Source of the DNA: a virus
Virus record (IMG/VR): IMGVR_UViG_3300026292_000838
Location: 1-35,774 of that record
Length of the DNA: 35,774 nucleotides
Reading direction: 5' to 3' (one strand)
Positions 13,938-21,517 of the stretch are shown in pieces (within the stretch, counting starts at the first letter, position 1; each line of letters opens with the position of its first letter). The notes beneath the pieces are model-generated. The model saw nothing but the letters and a program-made list of their open reading frames with translations, had not been told where the DNA came from and made no database searches. Both the position numbers and the translations under genes were made by a program.

Positions 13938-14450
13938 ATGGCAGAAATAGAATATGGTGGAATTAAAATAGGTGGTAGCAAGATGCTACTTATTATTCCA
14001 TTAATTGGTACAATTATAGGTGGACTTTGGGGAGGCTTTGAGCTTTTCAATAGATACCAAATGATGGAAGAAAAGATTAATACCTATGTTGCGCCTGATA
14101 TGAGTGAGTTTGATAAGAACTTAGCAATTCTCAAAGAAGACTATATTTTAATGAAAGAAGAAATAGGTCTTTTCAAAGAATCTTTGGGTGATGTTAAAAG
14201 CGATGTTCATGACATTAAGATCGAACTTAAAGATGATGTAGGAGATTTACATGATAGCATGGACAAACAAGATGAAAGAAACAGGTCTAACGTTGACACA
14301 GTTAGAGGTGTTATCAATACCTTCGAATTACGAATGGATAATAAACTTGATAGACTTGATAAAAAGATTGATGAACTCGAAGAACAGTTAGATCTAAAAA
14401 TCCAGAGAGCTTTAGACAATCCTTTAAACAATCCGGTTAAGTCGAACTAG
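13938..14450 (+). CDS. Membrane-anchored coiled-coil protein
   Basis: The 170-residue protein has one membrane helix near residues 16-38 (MLLIIPLIGTIIGGLWGG) and then about 125 residues of heptad-like coiled coil (IKIELKDDVGDLHDSMDKQ, LDRLDKKIDELEEQLDLKI), ending in an Asn/Pro tail. TAGGAGAATAAT precedes the start. It is the third gene of the late plus-strand block and may act with the two exported proteins upstream. The layout also recalls an inner-membrane spanin, but no lipoprotein partner is adjacent. Confidence 0.75.
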   Translation: MAEIEYGGIKIGGSKMLLIIPLIGTIIGGLWGGFELFNRYQMMEEKINTYVAPDMSEFDKNLAILKEDYILMKEEIGLFKESLGDVKSDVHDIKIELKDDVGDLHDSMDKQDERNRSNVDTVRGVINTFELRMDNKLDRLDKKIDELEEQLDLKIQRALDNPLNNPVKSN

Positions 14451-14451
14451 T

Positions 14452-14706
14452 TTATAACATATAGATTATTTTATCTACTTCTTCGCTAAAAACTTGAGTG
14501 TAAAATATATCACCGACGATATAAGCATAAGATAAAAAGAACATCCCGATTATAGTATAAAATATTCGGGATTTTCTTTTATGTATTTGCTCGTAAAATC
14601 TAGGATCGTCACTAACTACATACTGGACTGGACGTCCATGAATTATTTTCACACCTTGGTAGATATTTTTGCTCGTGGGAGCAGTCTTCTTTTTTGGTCT
14701 TCCCAT
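14452..14706 (-). CDS. Small single-pass membrane protein
   Basis: The 84-residue protein has a basic N-terminus (MGRPKKKTAPTSKNIYQGVK) and one membrane helix near residues 48-68 (FYTIIGMFFLSYAYIVGDIF). It converges on the 13938 gene, one base between the stops. It is coupled to the bilin reductase: its ATG overlaps the reductase stop. No function is recognised, though its position suggests co-expression with the bilin genes. Confidence 0.65.
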   Translation of the reverse strand: MGRPKKKTAPTSKNIYQGVKIIHGRPVQYVVSDDPRFYEQIHKRKSRIFYTIIGMFFLSYAYIVGDIFYTQVFSEEVDKIIYML

Positions 14707-15392
14707 TACTTAATTTTTGGAAATAACATATCCGTACAGAACCTATCTACGTCTGCTTCATTTAAACCCAAAGACTTCATTACCCTTGGAGTATGCGGAT
14801 TTTGTTGCTGATTATGACAATAGTAATTTTGACTTGCTAGTGTTATATCTCTATTACCTTGTCCAGTATATTCGCCAATAGTATCAAGATATTCGTAAAG
14901 ATTATCCAGAGCAATTTGAATGATAACTCCAGCTTCGTCTTCTTTCACATTACTTGCGGCGATCATACTTGGAGTGAAAATGTTAGTTGCCCATTCGGGC
15001 AGTTCTCTTACTTTTTCTGGAATAAAATCTTTAACGGTATCCTGATACCATTGAACCATTGGGTGTTCTTCTCCACCCGAACTTGCTGAAAAGTCATGAA
15101 ATGCACCTGTCATTTTATGCTTACCAGCAATAACATCAAAACCGTAAATAGGACCATTGTTAAATAGATCTGGAAATATGCAAACATGCATCATCCACAA
15201 TCCTTTAGTGTCCCTTGCGTCAACAACATCAATATGAGCTCTTCTAATGTCGTCATTCATCCAGACTCGATTTATCCAACTTCCGTCTGGCTGATTAAAA
15301 TGAGCCATCCCTGGCTCTTCTATTTCAGTTCCATGATGCTCAAACATCTGGATTATCTGGTCTTGGCACTTCACCAGTTGATCCCAAATCAT
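14706..15392 (-). CDS. pcyX: Ferredoxin-dependent bilin reductase (PcyX-like)
   Basis: The 228-residue protein matches the ferredoxin-dependent bilin reductase family (PcyA, PebA, PebS, PcyX), which reduces biliverdin to coloured bilins. Visible family features are RAHIDVVDAR (His53 and Asp55, aligning with the PcyA His-x-Glu pair), HVCIFPD, IYGFDVIAGKHKMTGAFHD with the catalytic-type aspartate near residue 100, and the C-terminal YYCHNQQQNPHTPRVM followed by DRFCTDMLFP. It lies 11 bases after a heme oxygenase. From the literature as I recall it, PcyX enzymes from oceanic phages sit beside a heme oxygenase and make phycoerythrobilin. The subfamily and product are inferred from this context. 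Confidence 0.85.
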   Translation of the reverse strand: MIWDQLVKCQDQIIQMFEHHGTEIEEPGMAHFNQPDGSWINRVWMNDDIRRAHIDVVDARDTKGLWMMHVCIFPDLFNNGPIYGFDVIAGKHKMTGAFHDFSASSGGEEHPMVQWYQDTVKDFIPEKVRELPEWATNIFTPSMIAASNVKEDEAGVIIQIALDNLYEYLDTIGEYTGQGNRDITLASQNYYCHNQQQNPHTPRVMKSLGLNEADVDRFCTDMLFPKIK

Positions 15393-15403
15393 GGCTGTAC
15401 CTA

Positions 15404-15976
15404 TTAAGCGTTCAGTTGTTCGTAAATTTTCTGTCTGTATCCATAAGCGATGTTAGCTTCGATTTCATCTGATTCACTAACACGTTTATCAAGCAGAGCT
15501 TTCATTTCTTCAACAGATCTTTCCATTTCGCCGAATTCCCACATCTTTCCAGAACCTGGAACTTTGCCTTTGTACTTCTGCTCAAGATCACCCATATGGT
15601 TTGCCCAAACATGAGTCATTAGCTTTTGCTTATCATGTTGGATTTTTGTAACAATATGCGATCTGTATTCTTCTACTGCTGGAACCATTGCTGGTGGATT
15701 TGCATCGTCGCCACCTAGCTCTTTAAAATCTGCTAAAATTTCGTCAGCTTGTATTAAACCATCTAGTGGAAAGTCATCGCCTGGCATTTGTGGATCTACT
15801 GGTCCAAAACAACCCATGCTCATTGCAACGTCTTCCATCACATCGTATAGCATATACATATTCCAAAGAAAATTCTTATACTTTTCTTCGCTTATTTTGC
15901 CCGCACCCATATCGACTGCAAATGTTGATCTATCTGCATTCTGCTTGTGTGCAGAAGTTAAACTTTGTAGACTCAT
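15404..15976 (-). CDS. hemO: Heme oxygenase
   Basis: The 190-residue protein fits the heme oxygenase fold: the N-terminal helix LTSAHKQNADRSTF carries the proximal histidine (residue 10), then ISEEKYKNFLWNMYMLYDVMED, and the distal-helix-like THVWANHMGDLEQKY near residue 125. Heme oxygenases open heme to biliverdin, iron and CO using reduced ferredoxin. AAGGAG precedes the ATG and a late promoter (CATAAATA) lies about 33 bases upstream. It is directly followed by the bilin reductase, so biliverdin is likely passed on. Which biliverdin isomer is formed cannot be seen. Confidence 0.85.
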   Translation of the reverse strand: MSLQSLTSAHKQNADRSTFAVDMGAGKISEEKYKNFLWNMYMLYDVMEDVAMSMGCFGPVDPQMPGDDFPLDGLIQADEILADFKELGGDDANPPAMVPAVEEYRSHIVTKIQHDKQKLMTHVWANHMGDLEQKYKGKVPGSGKMWEFGEMERSVEEMKALLDKRVSESDEIEANIAYGYRQKIYEQLNA

Positions 15977-16008
15977 TGTGTACTCCTTAAGTTATCATTC
16001 ATATACAT

Positions 16009-16016
16009 TATTTATG
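16009..16016 (-). promoter_or_regulatory. T4-type late promoter for the bilin operon
   Basis: Minus strand CATAAATA lies at the end of clpS, 33 bases before the heme oxygenase ATG. It would drive heme oxygenase, bilin reductase and the small membrane protein. Confidence 0.5.
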
Positions 16017-16334
16017 CTATTCTTTTTCAATTGCTATCTGTAAAGGAAAGCCATTTGTCCTAGCTAACTTAGTCGCTTCAAGCGATCTTTGTTCTGCTAT
16101 TTCAAATGTGTATAATCCTACGATAGCTTGTCCGTCATTGTGTATTTTCATAGTAAGTTCTTGTGCAGTCTTTTCAGAATGTTTAAAGACTTGGACTAGA
16201 ATTTCAACAACAAAATCCATTGGAGTAGAGTTGTCATTCATGAAAATAACCTTATATTTCCCTGGATCTTTAGCAATTTCTTTAATTGCTTCTTTTACGC
16301 CAATTTCTTTTTCAAGTTCAATTGATACTGTCAT
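16017..16334 (-). CDS. clpS: ClpS adaptor protein
   Basis: The 105-residue protein has the full ClpS core: YKVIFMNDNSTPMDFVVEIL (the N-degron pocket region), a KTAQELTMKIHNDGQAIVG segment, and the closing FEIAEQR...GFPLQI. ClpS brings N-degron proteins to ClpA-ClpP and reduces ClpA handling of SsrA-tagged proteins. The 30-residue N-terminal extension that contacts ClpA is present but differs from E. coli. Together with viral clpP and tmRNA it suggests that the phage retunes host protein turnover. It follows hsp20, with a hairpin between them. Confidence 0.92.
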   Translation of the reverse strand: MTVSIELEKEIGVKEAIKEIAKDPGKYKVIFMNDNSTPMDFVVEILVQVFKHSEKTAQELTMKIHNDGQAIVGLYTFEIAEQRSLEATKLARTNGFPLQIAIEKE

Positions 16335-16351
16335 ATTAACTCCTGGTGGTC

Positions 16352-16371
16352 TAGGGGGATTTCTCCCCCTA
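16352..16371 (-). other. Strong hairpin between hsp20 and clpS
   Basis: TAGGGGG and CCCCCTA arms enclose a six-base loop. There is no T-run, so it is probably an mRNA-processing or stability element ahead of clpS rather than a terminator. Confidence 0.5.
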
Positions 16372-16381
16372 AACTGTACCC

Positions 16382-16831
16382 TTACTTATCGTTATCGCCA
16401 TTCACAATATTGATAGTTTGTGGTTTAAGTTCCTCTGGAACTTCTCTAACTAGATGAACATTTAACATGCCGTTTTCTAGTTTTGCTTCTTTTACATCAA
16501 CATGTTCTGCAAGTGTAAACTCTCTTACAAAGTTACGTCCTGCAACGCCTCTGTGTAGGTAGTCTACATCGTCAACACCTTCTGGTGATTTACCTTCGAT
16601 TTTAAGGATATTTTGATCCTTTTCAATCTTAAGGTTATCCATACCAAAACCAGCAACTGCTACTGATATCATGAATGCATCTTCATTAATCTTAGCAATG
16701 TTGTATGGCGGATATCCCGTGTGTCCATTAGAACTGTTTTCGAACAATCTGTCCATCGTCTCGAACATATGGTCGAATCCAATCATTGATTTGTAAAATG
16801 TGGGTAGGTTTAGAGTAGTTATTCTTGTCAT
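16382..16831 (-). CDS. hsp20: Small heat-shock protein (Hsp20/IbpA type)
   Basis: The 149-residue protein has the alpha-crystallin domain: YNIAKINEDAFMISVAVAGF, LKIEGKSPEG, YLHRGVAGRNFVREFTL and the closing ENGMLNVHLVREVPEELKP (G-x-L motif). The C-terminal I-x-I-like INI segment may bind neighbouring subunits. Hsp20 holds unfolded proteins and is frequent in T4-like marine phages. The leader carries a late promoter (GATAAATA) and a long imperfect hairpin (near 16890-16917). AAGGAGAAAAC precedes the start. Confidence 0.93.
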   Translation of the reverse strand: MTRITTLNLPTFYKSMIGFDHMFETMDRLFENSSNGHTGYPPYNIAKINEDAFMISVAVAGFGMDNLKIEKDQNILKIEGKSPEGVDDVDYLHRGVAGRNFVREFTLAEHVDVKEAKLENGMLNVHLVREVPEELKPQTINIVNGDNDK

Positions 16832-16919
16832 TGTTTTCTCCTTATATTAAGCAAGTTAACGTTATTTGGGCTACATGCCCTGTTGAAAACACCCAACCCT
16901 GGCGTATCTTCAACAATAC

Positions 16920-16927
16920 TATTTATC
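16920..16927 (-). promoter_or_regulatory. T4-type late promoter for hsp20-clpS
   Basis: Minus strand GATAAATA, 89 bases before the hsp20 ATG. It probably drives hsp20 and clpS together. The rest of the 16832-16975 gap holds only the structured leader. Confidence 0.5.
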
Positions 16928-16975
16928 ATAGTAATAGTAATACTAGCATTAAATGGCGAAAAGTAAACCGATTTT

Positions 16976-18136
16976 TTAACCATTATTTGCGTAGATATCA
17001 TTAAATTGTTGTGTTACTCGTACAAAAGTAGTACATCTGCTTAGATGCTTTAGTCTAAGTGCTCCTGCATACGTACAAGTGCTTCTAAGACCGCCTAAGA
17101 GGTCTTGTAACGTCACTTTAACGTCTCCTTTGTACTTGACTAGTACAGTTCTGCCTTCACTGCTTCGATAATCTTTTAAGCCACCAAAATGCTTGTCATT
17201 TGCAGTATCTGAACTCATACCATAAAATTGGATATACTTTTGTTCTCTTACTGCTCTTGTAGTGTGTTCACCTTTACCAAATAAACCGCTCTTATACTTT
17301 TCTTCATCTAGCTCACTAGTAATAAAGTGTTTGGTAATAATCTCTCCTCCACCTTGATCATGTCCTGCTAACATTCCGCCTAGCATTACATAGTCAGCAC
17401 CTCCGGAAAATGCTTTTGCTACGTCTCCAGGGCAAACACAACCGCCATCAGCAATAACATGCCCACCCAAGCCATGGGCGGCATCTGCACATTCAATAAC
17501 TGCTGATAACTGTGGATATCCAACTCCGGTTTGAATTCTTGTTGTACAAACTGAGCCAGGCCCAATCCCAACTTTAACGATATCTGCTCCACTTAGTATT
17601 AACTCCTCTGTCATTTCTCCAGTTACTACATTACCTGCAATTATTACTACATTAGGGTAGTTGACTCTAAATTCTTTTACAAATGTTGCAAATCTTTCTG
17701 AATAACCGTTTGCTACATCAATACAAACATATTTTAATTTCTCACCTACTTGTTCGTATACAGTACGAAACTTGTCGTGATCTTTATCAGTAATACCAAT
17801 ACTCATTGCTACAAATTCTGTTCTAGTACTACTTCCAATTGAAGTTGAGTCAAAGTAGTTAACTAGTTCTTTTACTGTATATGTTTTAACTAAACAAGTC
17901 ATTATTTGTTGTTCAGCAAGTGTATCGGCCATTTCAAAAGTACCCACGCCATCCATATTACTTGCCATAATAGGAACACCTCGATAGTGTCTTTGCTTGT
18001 CTACTAGTGGGCCTTTATAATTGCGAAAAGTAAATCCACGTTTAAGATCAACTCCTTTACGACTTCCTAGTGTAGAACGTTTAGGTCTAATAAGAACGTC
18101 TTTGTAATCTAATTTTATTTCATCTTCTATTCGCAT
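16976..18136 (-). CDS. guaC: GMP reductase
   Basis: The 386-residue protein converts GMP to IMP with NADPH, in purine salvage. IMPDH/GMPR family features are clear: [17 protein letters not shown], the active-site loop [12 protein letters not shown] with catalytic Cys197 and Thr199, [19 protein letters not shown] and the GMPR-type [19 protein letters not shown] and [13 protein letters not shown]. It lacks the CBS domains of IMPDH, supporting guaC. It is slightly longer than E. coli GuaC (347). The role in a phage is probably to redirect host purines toward ATP or dATP pools beside ribonucleotide reductase. It follows the 18138 gene closely. Confidence 0.92.
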   Translation of the reverse strand: MRIEDEIKLDYKDVLIRPKRSTLGSRKGVDLKRGFTFRNYKGPLVDKQRHYRGVPIMASNMDGVGTFEMADTLAEQQIMTCLVKTYTVKELVNYFDSTSIGSSTRTEFVAMSIGITDKDHDKFRTVYEQVGEKLKYVCIDVANGYSERFATFVKEFRVNYPNVVIIAGNVVTGEMTEELILSGADIVKVGIGPGSVCTTRIQTGVGYPQLSAVIECADAAHGLGGHVIADGGCVCPGDVAKAFSGGADYVMLGGMLAGHDQGGGEIITKHFITSELDEEKYKSGLFGKGEHTTRAVREQKYIQFYGMSSDTANDKHFGGLKDYRSSEGRTVLVKYKGDVKVTLQDLLGGLRSTCTYAGALRLKHLSRCTTFVRVTQQFNDIYANNG

Positions 18137-18137
18137 T

Positions 18138-18383
18138 TTACTTTACCTCTATATCTAGAAATCGACCTTGCTCGGCTTGGGCTCGTTCAAGTTGACTTTG
18201 TTTATTGTATAAACTAAATCTATCTAAATTGTCCCAATAGGCCTTTAACATCAATTCAGTTATTTGAATCTTTTTGTTTTGATGCTTTGTAATTTGTTTT
18301 TGTTGTTCGTAATGTTCTCGTTGTCTTTCAACTAAATCTAGTTTAGCATGTATCGCCTTTGTAACTTCTTGTATTTGCGTCAT
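18138..18383 (-). CDS. Small coiled-coil protein
   Basis: The 81-residue protein is Gln/Lys-rich and nearly all helix ([33 protein letters not shown]). No signal peptide or motif is present. Its start overlaps the 2OG oxygenase stop by four bases and its stop nearly touches the guaC start, so it is co-translated with both. No function is recognised. Confidence 0.65.
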   Translation of the reverse strand: MTQIQEVTKAIHAKLDLVERQREHYEQQKQITKHQNKKIQITELMLKAYWDNLDRFSLYNKQSQLERAQAEQGRFLDIEVK

Positions 18384-18955
18384 TGCTTTAATCCAAAGTT
18401 AAACGATATACTAAGTCTATCGTCTTTAGTAAGATTTGGTTGTACACTATGCTTTAACCAACCCGGGAAAACATAAATTGCTCCAGTCATTGCTTTATAA
18501 GTTGTTGCAGTACTTGTAAAGTAATTTGCTTTTTCCATTGGAGGTAGAAAATATTCAGCATTGTCTCCTCGTTCGAACATTATATTTCCTTGACTAGGAT
18601 CACTCTTTATATAATATACTCCGCTTAATATTGCTCCGGCGTGATTGTGTAACGTATTGTATGCTCCAGGAGTGTTAATGTTAAGCCAAATGTTCTGTAT
18701 TTGTAAAGGAGGAAGTTCAGCTTGTGCGGCACAGCCATCTACTTGTTCTGTAACTGCACTTACTAATTGATCAAATTCTTCGTTGTCGCCATGCCTAATA
18801 GAGTTACTTTGCCAACCAATATAGTTAGACACCTCTACACCCTTATCTAGGTTCTTTCTGTCATATGCAAAAGTTTCGATTAAATCGTTATCTACTCCGG
18901 ATAAAAGTCCAGACCAAATTACACTCGGAAACCATTGCTCGGCATTAAGCGCCAT
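18380..18955 (-). CDS. 2OG-Fe(II) oxygenase
   Basis: The 191-residue protein has the jelly-roll pattern of a phage 2-oxoglutarate/iron oxygenase: IWLNINTPGAYNTLHNHAGAILSGVYYI, with HNH supplying the first metal ligand, GNIMFERGD, and the closing YVFPGWLKHSVQPN with the second histidine, then DRLSISFNF with the 2OG-binding arginine. These enzymes hydroxylate diverse targets and are common in T4-like cyanophages. The substrate is unknown. It sits between the bS21 gene and guaC. Confidence 0.85.
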   Translation of the reverse strand: MALNAEQWFPSVIWSGLLSGVDNDLIETFAYDRKNLDKGVEVSNYIGWQSNSIRHGDNEEFDQLVSAVTEQVDGCAAQAELPPLQIQNIWLNINTPGAYNTLHNHAGAILSGVYYIKSDPSQGNIMFERGDNAEYFLPPMEKANYFTSTATTYKAMTGAIYVFPGWLKHSVQPNLTKDDRLSISFNFGLKQ

Positions 18956-18959
18956 TGAT

Positions 18960-19241
18960 TTAATATCCTCTACTTAACTGAGATTCTTTTTGCTTCTTTA
19001 GCCAACGTTTTTTGCCAGCCGCTTTAGCTTTTCTTCTTTTTTCACTTGGTTTGACGTAATGTTGTCTCTCTTTGTATTCTTGAAGAATACCTTCGTTTTG
19101 TACTTTTTTCTTAAAAAGTCTCAAAGCCTTATTAACATCGTTATTACGGACTTCAACCATAATACCTTGTCCAAGACCTTCATTATGTCGAGGTTTCCTA
19201 GTATTCCACCTCTTATTACTGTTATTGTTATTGTATCTCAA
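18960..19241 (-). CDS. rpsU: bS21-like ribosomal protein with N-terminal extension
   Basis: The C-terminal part (from IMVEVRNNDVNKALRLFKKK through KAKAAGKKRWLKK) is a full bS21, which lies near the mRNA exit and Shine-Dalgarno site of the small subunit. The 93-residue form starts at TTG 19241, with GGAAGGAG about ten bases upstream, adding a 27-residue Asn/Arg-rich N-terminus (MRYNNNNSNKRWNTRKP). A shorter form could start at the internal ATG (about 19160, AAGG upstream). It has a dedicated sigma70 promoter inside the upstream gene. Phage bS21 may bias host ribosomes toward viral mRNAs. Confidence 0.88.
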   Translation of the reverse strand: MRYNNNNSNKRWNTRKPRHNEGLGQGIMVEVRNNDVNKALRLFKKKVQNEGILQEYKERQHYVKPSEKRRKAKAAGKKRWLKKQKESQLSRGY

Positions 19242-19617
19242 AATATTTTACTCCTTCCATGAACTGTTTGAGTTCATAAATACGATTAACATTTATTACA
19301 TTATACAACATATCCGGCTTAGTTGTCAAGTAAAAAGTTTTTCCAAAACTTAAAATGTAGCCAATTATCCAATTTTCGATAACAGTATTATCAATATCTA
19401 GAATAATATAGTCTACAGCCGAAATTACTTCTAATAGCCAACCAATTTCTTCTTGTGTATTTTCGAATAGATATAAGTTTAGTGGTTGTTTAATATCTTT
19501 TGCATGATAATTAAATTGTTCTTTAATTTGATCACTAGGATTAACTAACAATACACTAGGGTTATTGTTTAACAACTTATCTGGGTGTGTTATTAAATTT
19601 AATATAGGATCTGACAT
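19228..19617 (-). CDS. Protein of unknown function
   Basis: The 129-residue protein is started at ATG 19617 (MSDPILNLITHPDKL); a longer TTG frame to 19656 has no good ribosome site and overlaps the upstream gene. It has alternating strands and helices (SVLLVNPSDQ; LNLYLFENTQ; VDYIILDIDNTVIENW; GKTFYLTTKPDML), which suggests a small alpha/beta domain. DIDNT recalls a HAD motif but the other HAD motifs are absent. Its last 14 bases overlap the bS21 start. Role unknown. Confidence 0.6.
   Translation of the reverse strand: MSDPILNLITHPDKLLNNNPSVLLVNPSDQIKEQFNYHAKDIKQPLNLYLFENTQEEIGWLLEVISAVDYIILDIDNTVIENWIIGYILSFGKTFYLTTKPDMLYNVINVNRIYELKQFMEGVKYFEIQ
19300..19329 (-). promoter_or_regulatory. Internal sigma70 promoter for bS21
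   Basis: Minus strand -35 TTGACA (19329-19324), 18-base spacer, -10 TATAAT (19305-19300), inside the 3' part of the 19228 gene. It would start a transcript near 19293, about 50 bases before the bS21 TTG. Confidence 0.65.
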
Positions 19618-19625
19618 CCTAATAT

Positions 19626-21488
19626 TTACTTGTCTTTGTCGTGTATCTTGTTCCAAACTGAATCTTTACTTTGTTCTTCATTTTGTTTATAACTTTCTGG
19701 TTCAATTACTTCTGTAAGATCTGGTTTAAGTCTACCAAGTTCTTCTTCTAGTACTTCTTTATCTTTAACAAATTGTGCCCACGGAAGTTCTGATACTCTT
19801 CCTGTTAAGTATGCGTCTTTCCAATCTTTTATATTTTGATCTGGATTGTCTTCTTTCCATAATCTTTTTGCTTTAGTCCACTCATTGTCATCTTCGTATT
19901 GTTCTAAAAGTTCTGCTCTTTCTTTAATTTCTTCTGGAGTTATCTTTTCTGCTTCTGCTTCTGCATTTGCCGCTTCAACCCATTCGTTCCAGTTATCAAG
20001 ATCGCTTTTTGATTCTTCCGATGATTCTATATCTTTTTTTTCGACCTCATCTTCGTTAACTTCAATTGCTTCTATTTTTTCTTTAACTTCTTCTAATTCT
20101 TTAGCTACTTCTACAGGTGCTTCTTCATCTTTAAACTCTTTGTCTAACGTTTCTTGGTCGACGTCTTCGAACTTAATTTCTTCTTCTTTTTCTTCTTCAG
20201 GTTCTGGCTCTGGCTCTGGCTCGTCTTTTGAGGGCGGAGAGTTTTCCATAATTTTTTTAGCTCTTGCTTGTTCATATTCACGCCAGGCTAACCCCCTGTT
20301 GTCAGCAAACTGGAAGGTGTATTGACTAGCAATTAAAAGTAATACTGCTAGTGGATCAAAAACAAATATTATAAGAATAATAACCCAACGAACTGCTTCT
20401 TCAAGTAGATCTCTAGTAACTTCTTCTCCATATATTAATTCTGCAATATACTTAATTGGTCCTACTTCTGCTTCTAGTTTTCTGTACTCAGCCTCTATAT
20501 CATATTTTTGTTCTGTTAGTGTATCTATAACTGCATTAGCTTCTTTAATTTTAAGCAGTTCTGCATTAACTATGTCAGTATTATTGTCAGGTGTTACACT
20601 TCCTATTTCACTTCTAAGTTTATTAATTACTTTGTTTGAGTCAGCTATTTCCTGTTCAGCAATACCACGAAGTCTTTTAATTTCTACGTTAGCCGCCTCA
20701 ACAATAGGAGAGTCTTTTGCTTCTATAGTAGCAATAGTTTGTAAAATACTTTCACGTTTTGCAAGTAAACCTTCTCTATAACTTTCTACTTGCTTGGCAG
20801 TTTTAGTACCATATGTTCCATCTACTCTTGTTCCTATAATACTTTGTAAACGTCTTATACTTTCCTTGTCACGTCTGTTAAGTAAGTCTGATAATGTTTG
20901 TAAGTCTGCATCTATATTAGATATTTGAGCAAGGTATGGTTCTGTCTTCTTGTCTTTACGTTCAATATCCTGTTGTATTATTTTATTTTGTTCTTCTACA
21001 AGAGGCTGTATTCTGTCATATGCCGTATCGATTCTTTTTTGTTCTCTATCGATTTGGTCTTGGATTGTATCGTTTTTATTAGCACCAGCATTTTCTACTT
21101 TGCTAATCTTTTCTTCAGACCTTGTTATAACTGATTCGTATCTAGTTATTTCAGTTTCTATACGTACTAATTGTTCTGCTGATTCTAAACTTGCACTTGT
21201 TTGTTCTATATGTGCTTTAGATAGATATCCAAAGATACCCATTGATGTAATAAACATTAAGACAACAACGGCAATGCTCAGATATGACTTCAGCCACCAT
21301 GTTGCCTTAGACCAATATTTGTGTAACCAAACTGCGGTTACAAGTTTTCCTATTTCTAATACAGTTCCCATTACCATAATGGGTATAGCGGCCGCGGCAA
21401 ATATTGCTACGAGACCGGCTATACTGTAATAAATTGCGACTGCTGAAATACTTAAAGCAGATAATAATACTAAAATACCTAATGCCAT
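19626..21488 (-). CDS. Large multi-pass membrane protein with coiled coil and PG-binding-like motif
   Basis: The 620-residue protein has three N-terminal membrane segments (about 1-22, 23-45 and 66-90), a long coiled coil (about 100-350), a fourth membrane segment near 367-390 (WVIILIIFVFDPLAVLLLI), and an acidic C-terminal tail with an EPEPEPEP run. Within the coiled coil, residues 208-238 (RLQSIIGTRVDGTYGTKTA) look like one peptidoglycan-binding type 1 repeat. The layout suggests a protein in the host inner membrane with a large periplasmic or cytoplasmic loop. A late promoter precedes it. Similar large proteins occur in T4-like marine phages; no function is known to me. Confidence 0.75.
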   Translation of the reverse strand: MALGILVLLSALSISAVAIYYSIAGLVAIFAAAAIPIMVMGTVLEIGKLVTAVWLHKYWSKATWWLKSYLSIAVVVLMFITSMGIFGYLSKAHIEQTSASLESAEQLVRIETEITRYESVITRSEEKISKVENAGANKNDTIQDQIDREQKRIDTAYDRIQPLVEEQNKIIQQDIERKDKKTEPYLAQISNIDADLQTLSDLLNRRDKESIRRLQSIIGTRVDGTYGTKTAKQVESYREGLLAKRESILQTIATIEAKDSPIVEAANVEIKRLRGIAEQEIADSNKVINKLRSEIGSVTPDNNTDIVNAELLKIKEANAVIDTLTEQKYDIEAEYRKLEAEVGPIKYIAELIYGEEVTRDLLEEAVRWVIILIIFVFDPLAVLLLIASQYTFQFADNRGLAWREYEQARAKKIMENSPPSKDEPEPEPEPEEEKEEEIKFEDVDQETLDKEFKDEEAPVEVAKELEEVKEKIEAIEVNEDEVEKKDIESSEESKSDLDNWNEWVEAANAEAEAEKITPEEIKERAELLEQYEDDNEWTKAKRLWKEDNPDQNIKDWKDAYLTGRVSELPWAQFVKDKEVLEEELGRLKPDLTEVIEPESYKQNEEQSKDSVWNKIHDKDK

Positions 21489-21509
21489 TGTTGTCCTTAT
21501 TAAGTTATG

Positions 21510-21517
21510 TATTTATC
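21510..21517 (-). promoter_or_regulatory. T4-type late promoter for the large membrane protein
   Basis: Minus strand GATAAATA, 21 bases before the ATG at 21488; it overlaps the end of the lipoprotein gene. Confidence 0.5.

Noticed and set aside
13938-14450. Inner-membrane spanin
   Set aside because: Topology fits, but no outer-membrane lipoprotein partner is adjacent, and the coiled coil alone is not diagnostic.
19228-19617. HAD phosphatase because of DIDNT
   Set aside because: Only one HAD-like motif is seen; motif II and III residues are missing.
19846-20325. Plus-strand frame of 159 codons, very Ser-rich
   Set aside because: Antisense of the charged C-terminal tail of the large membrane protein; composition is a mirror of Glu/Lys codons.
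20950-21429. Plus-strand frame of 159 codons
   Set aside because: Antisense of the coiled-coil gene; no ribosome site and implausible composition.
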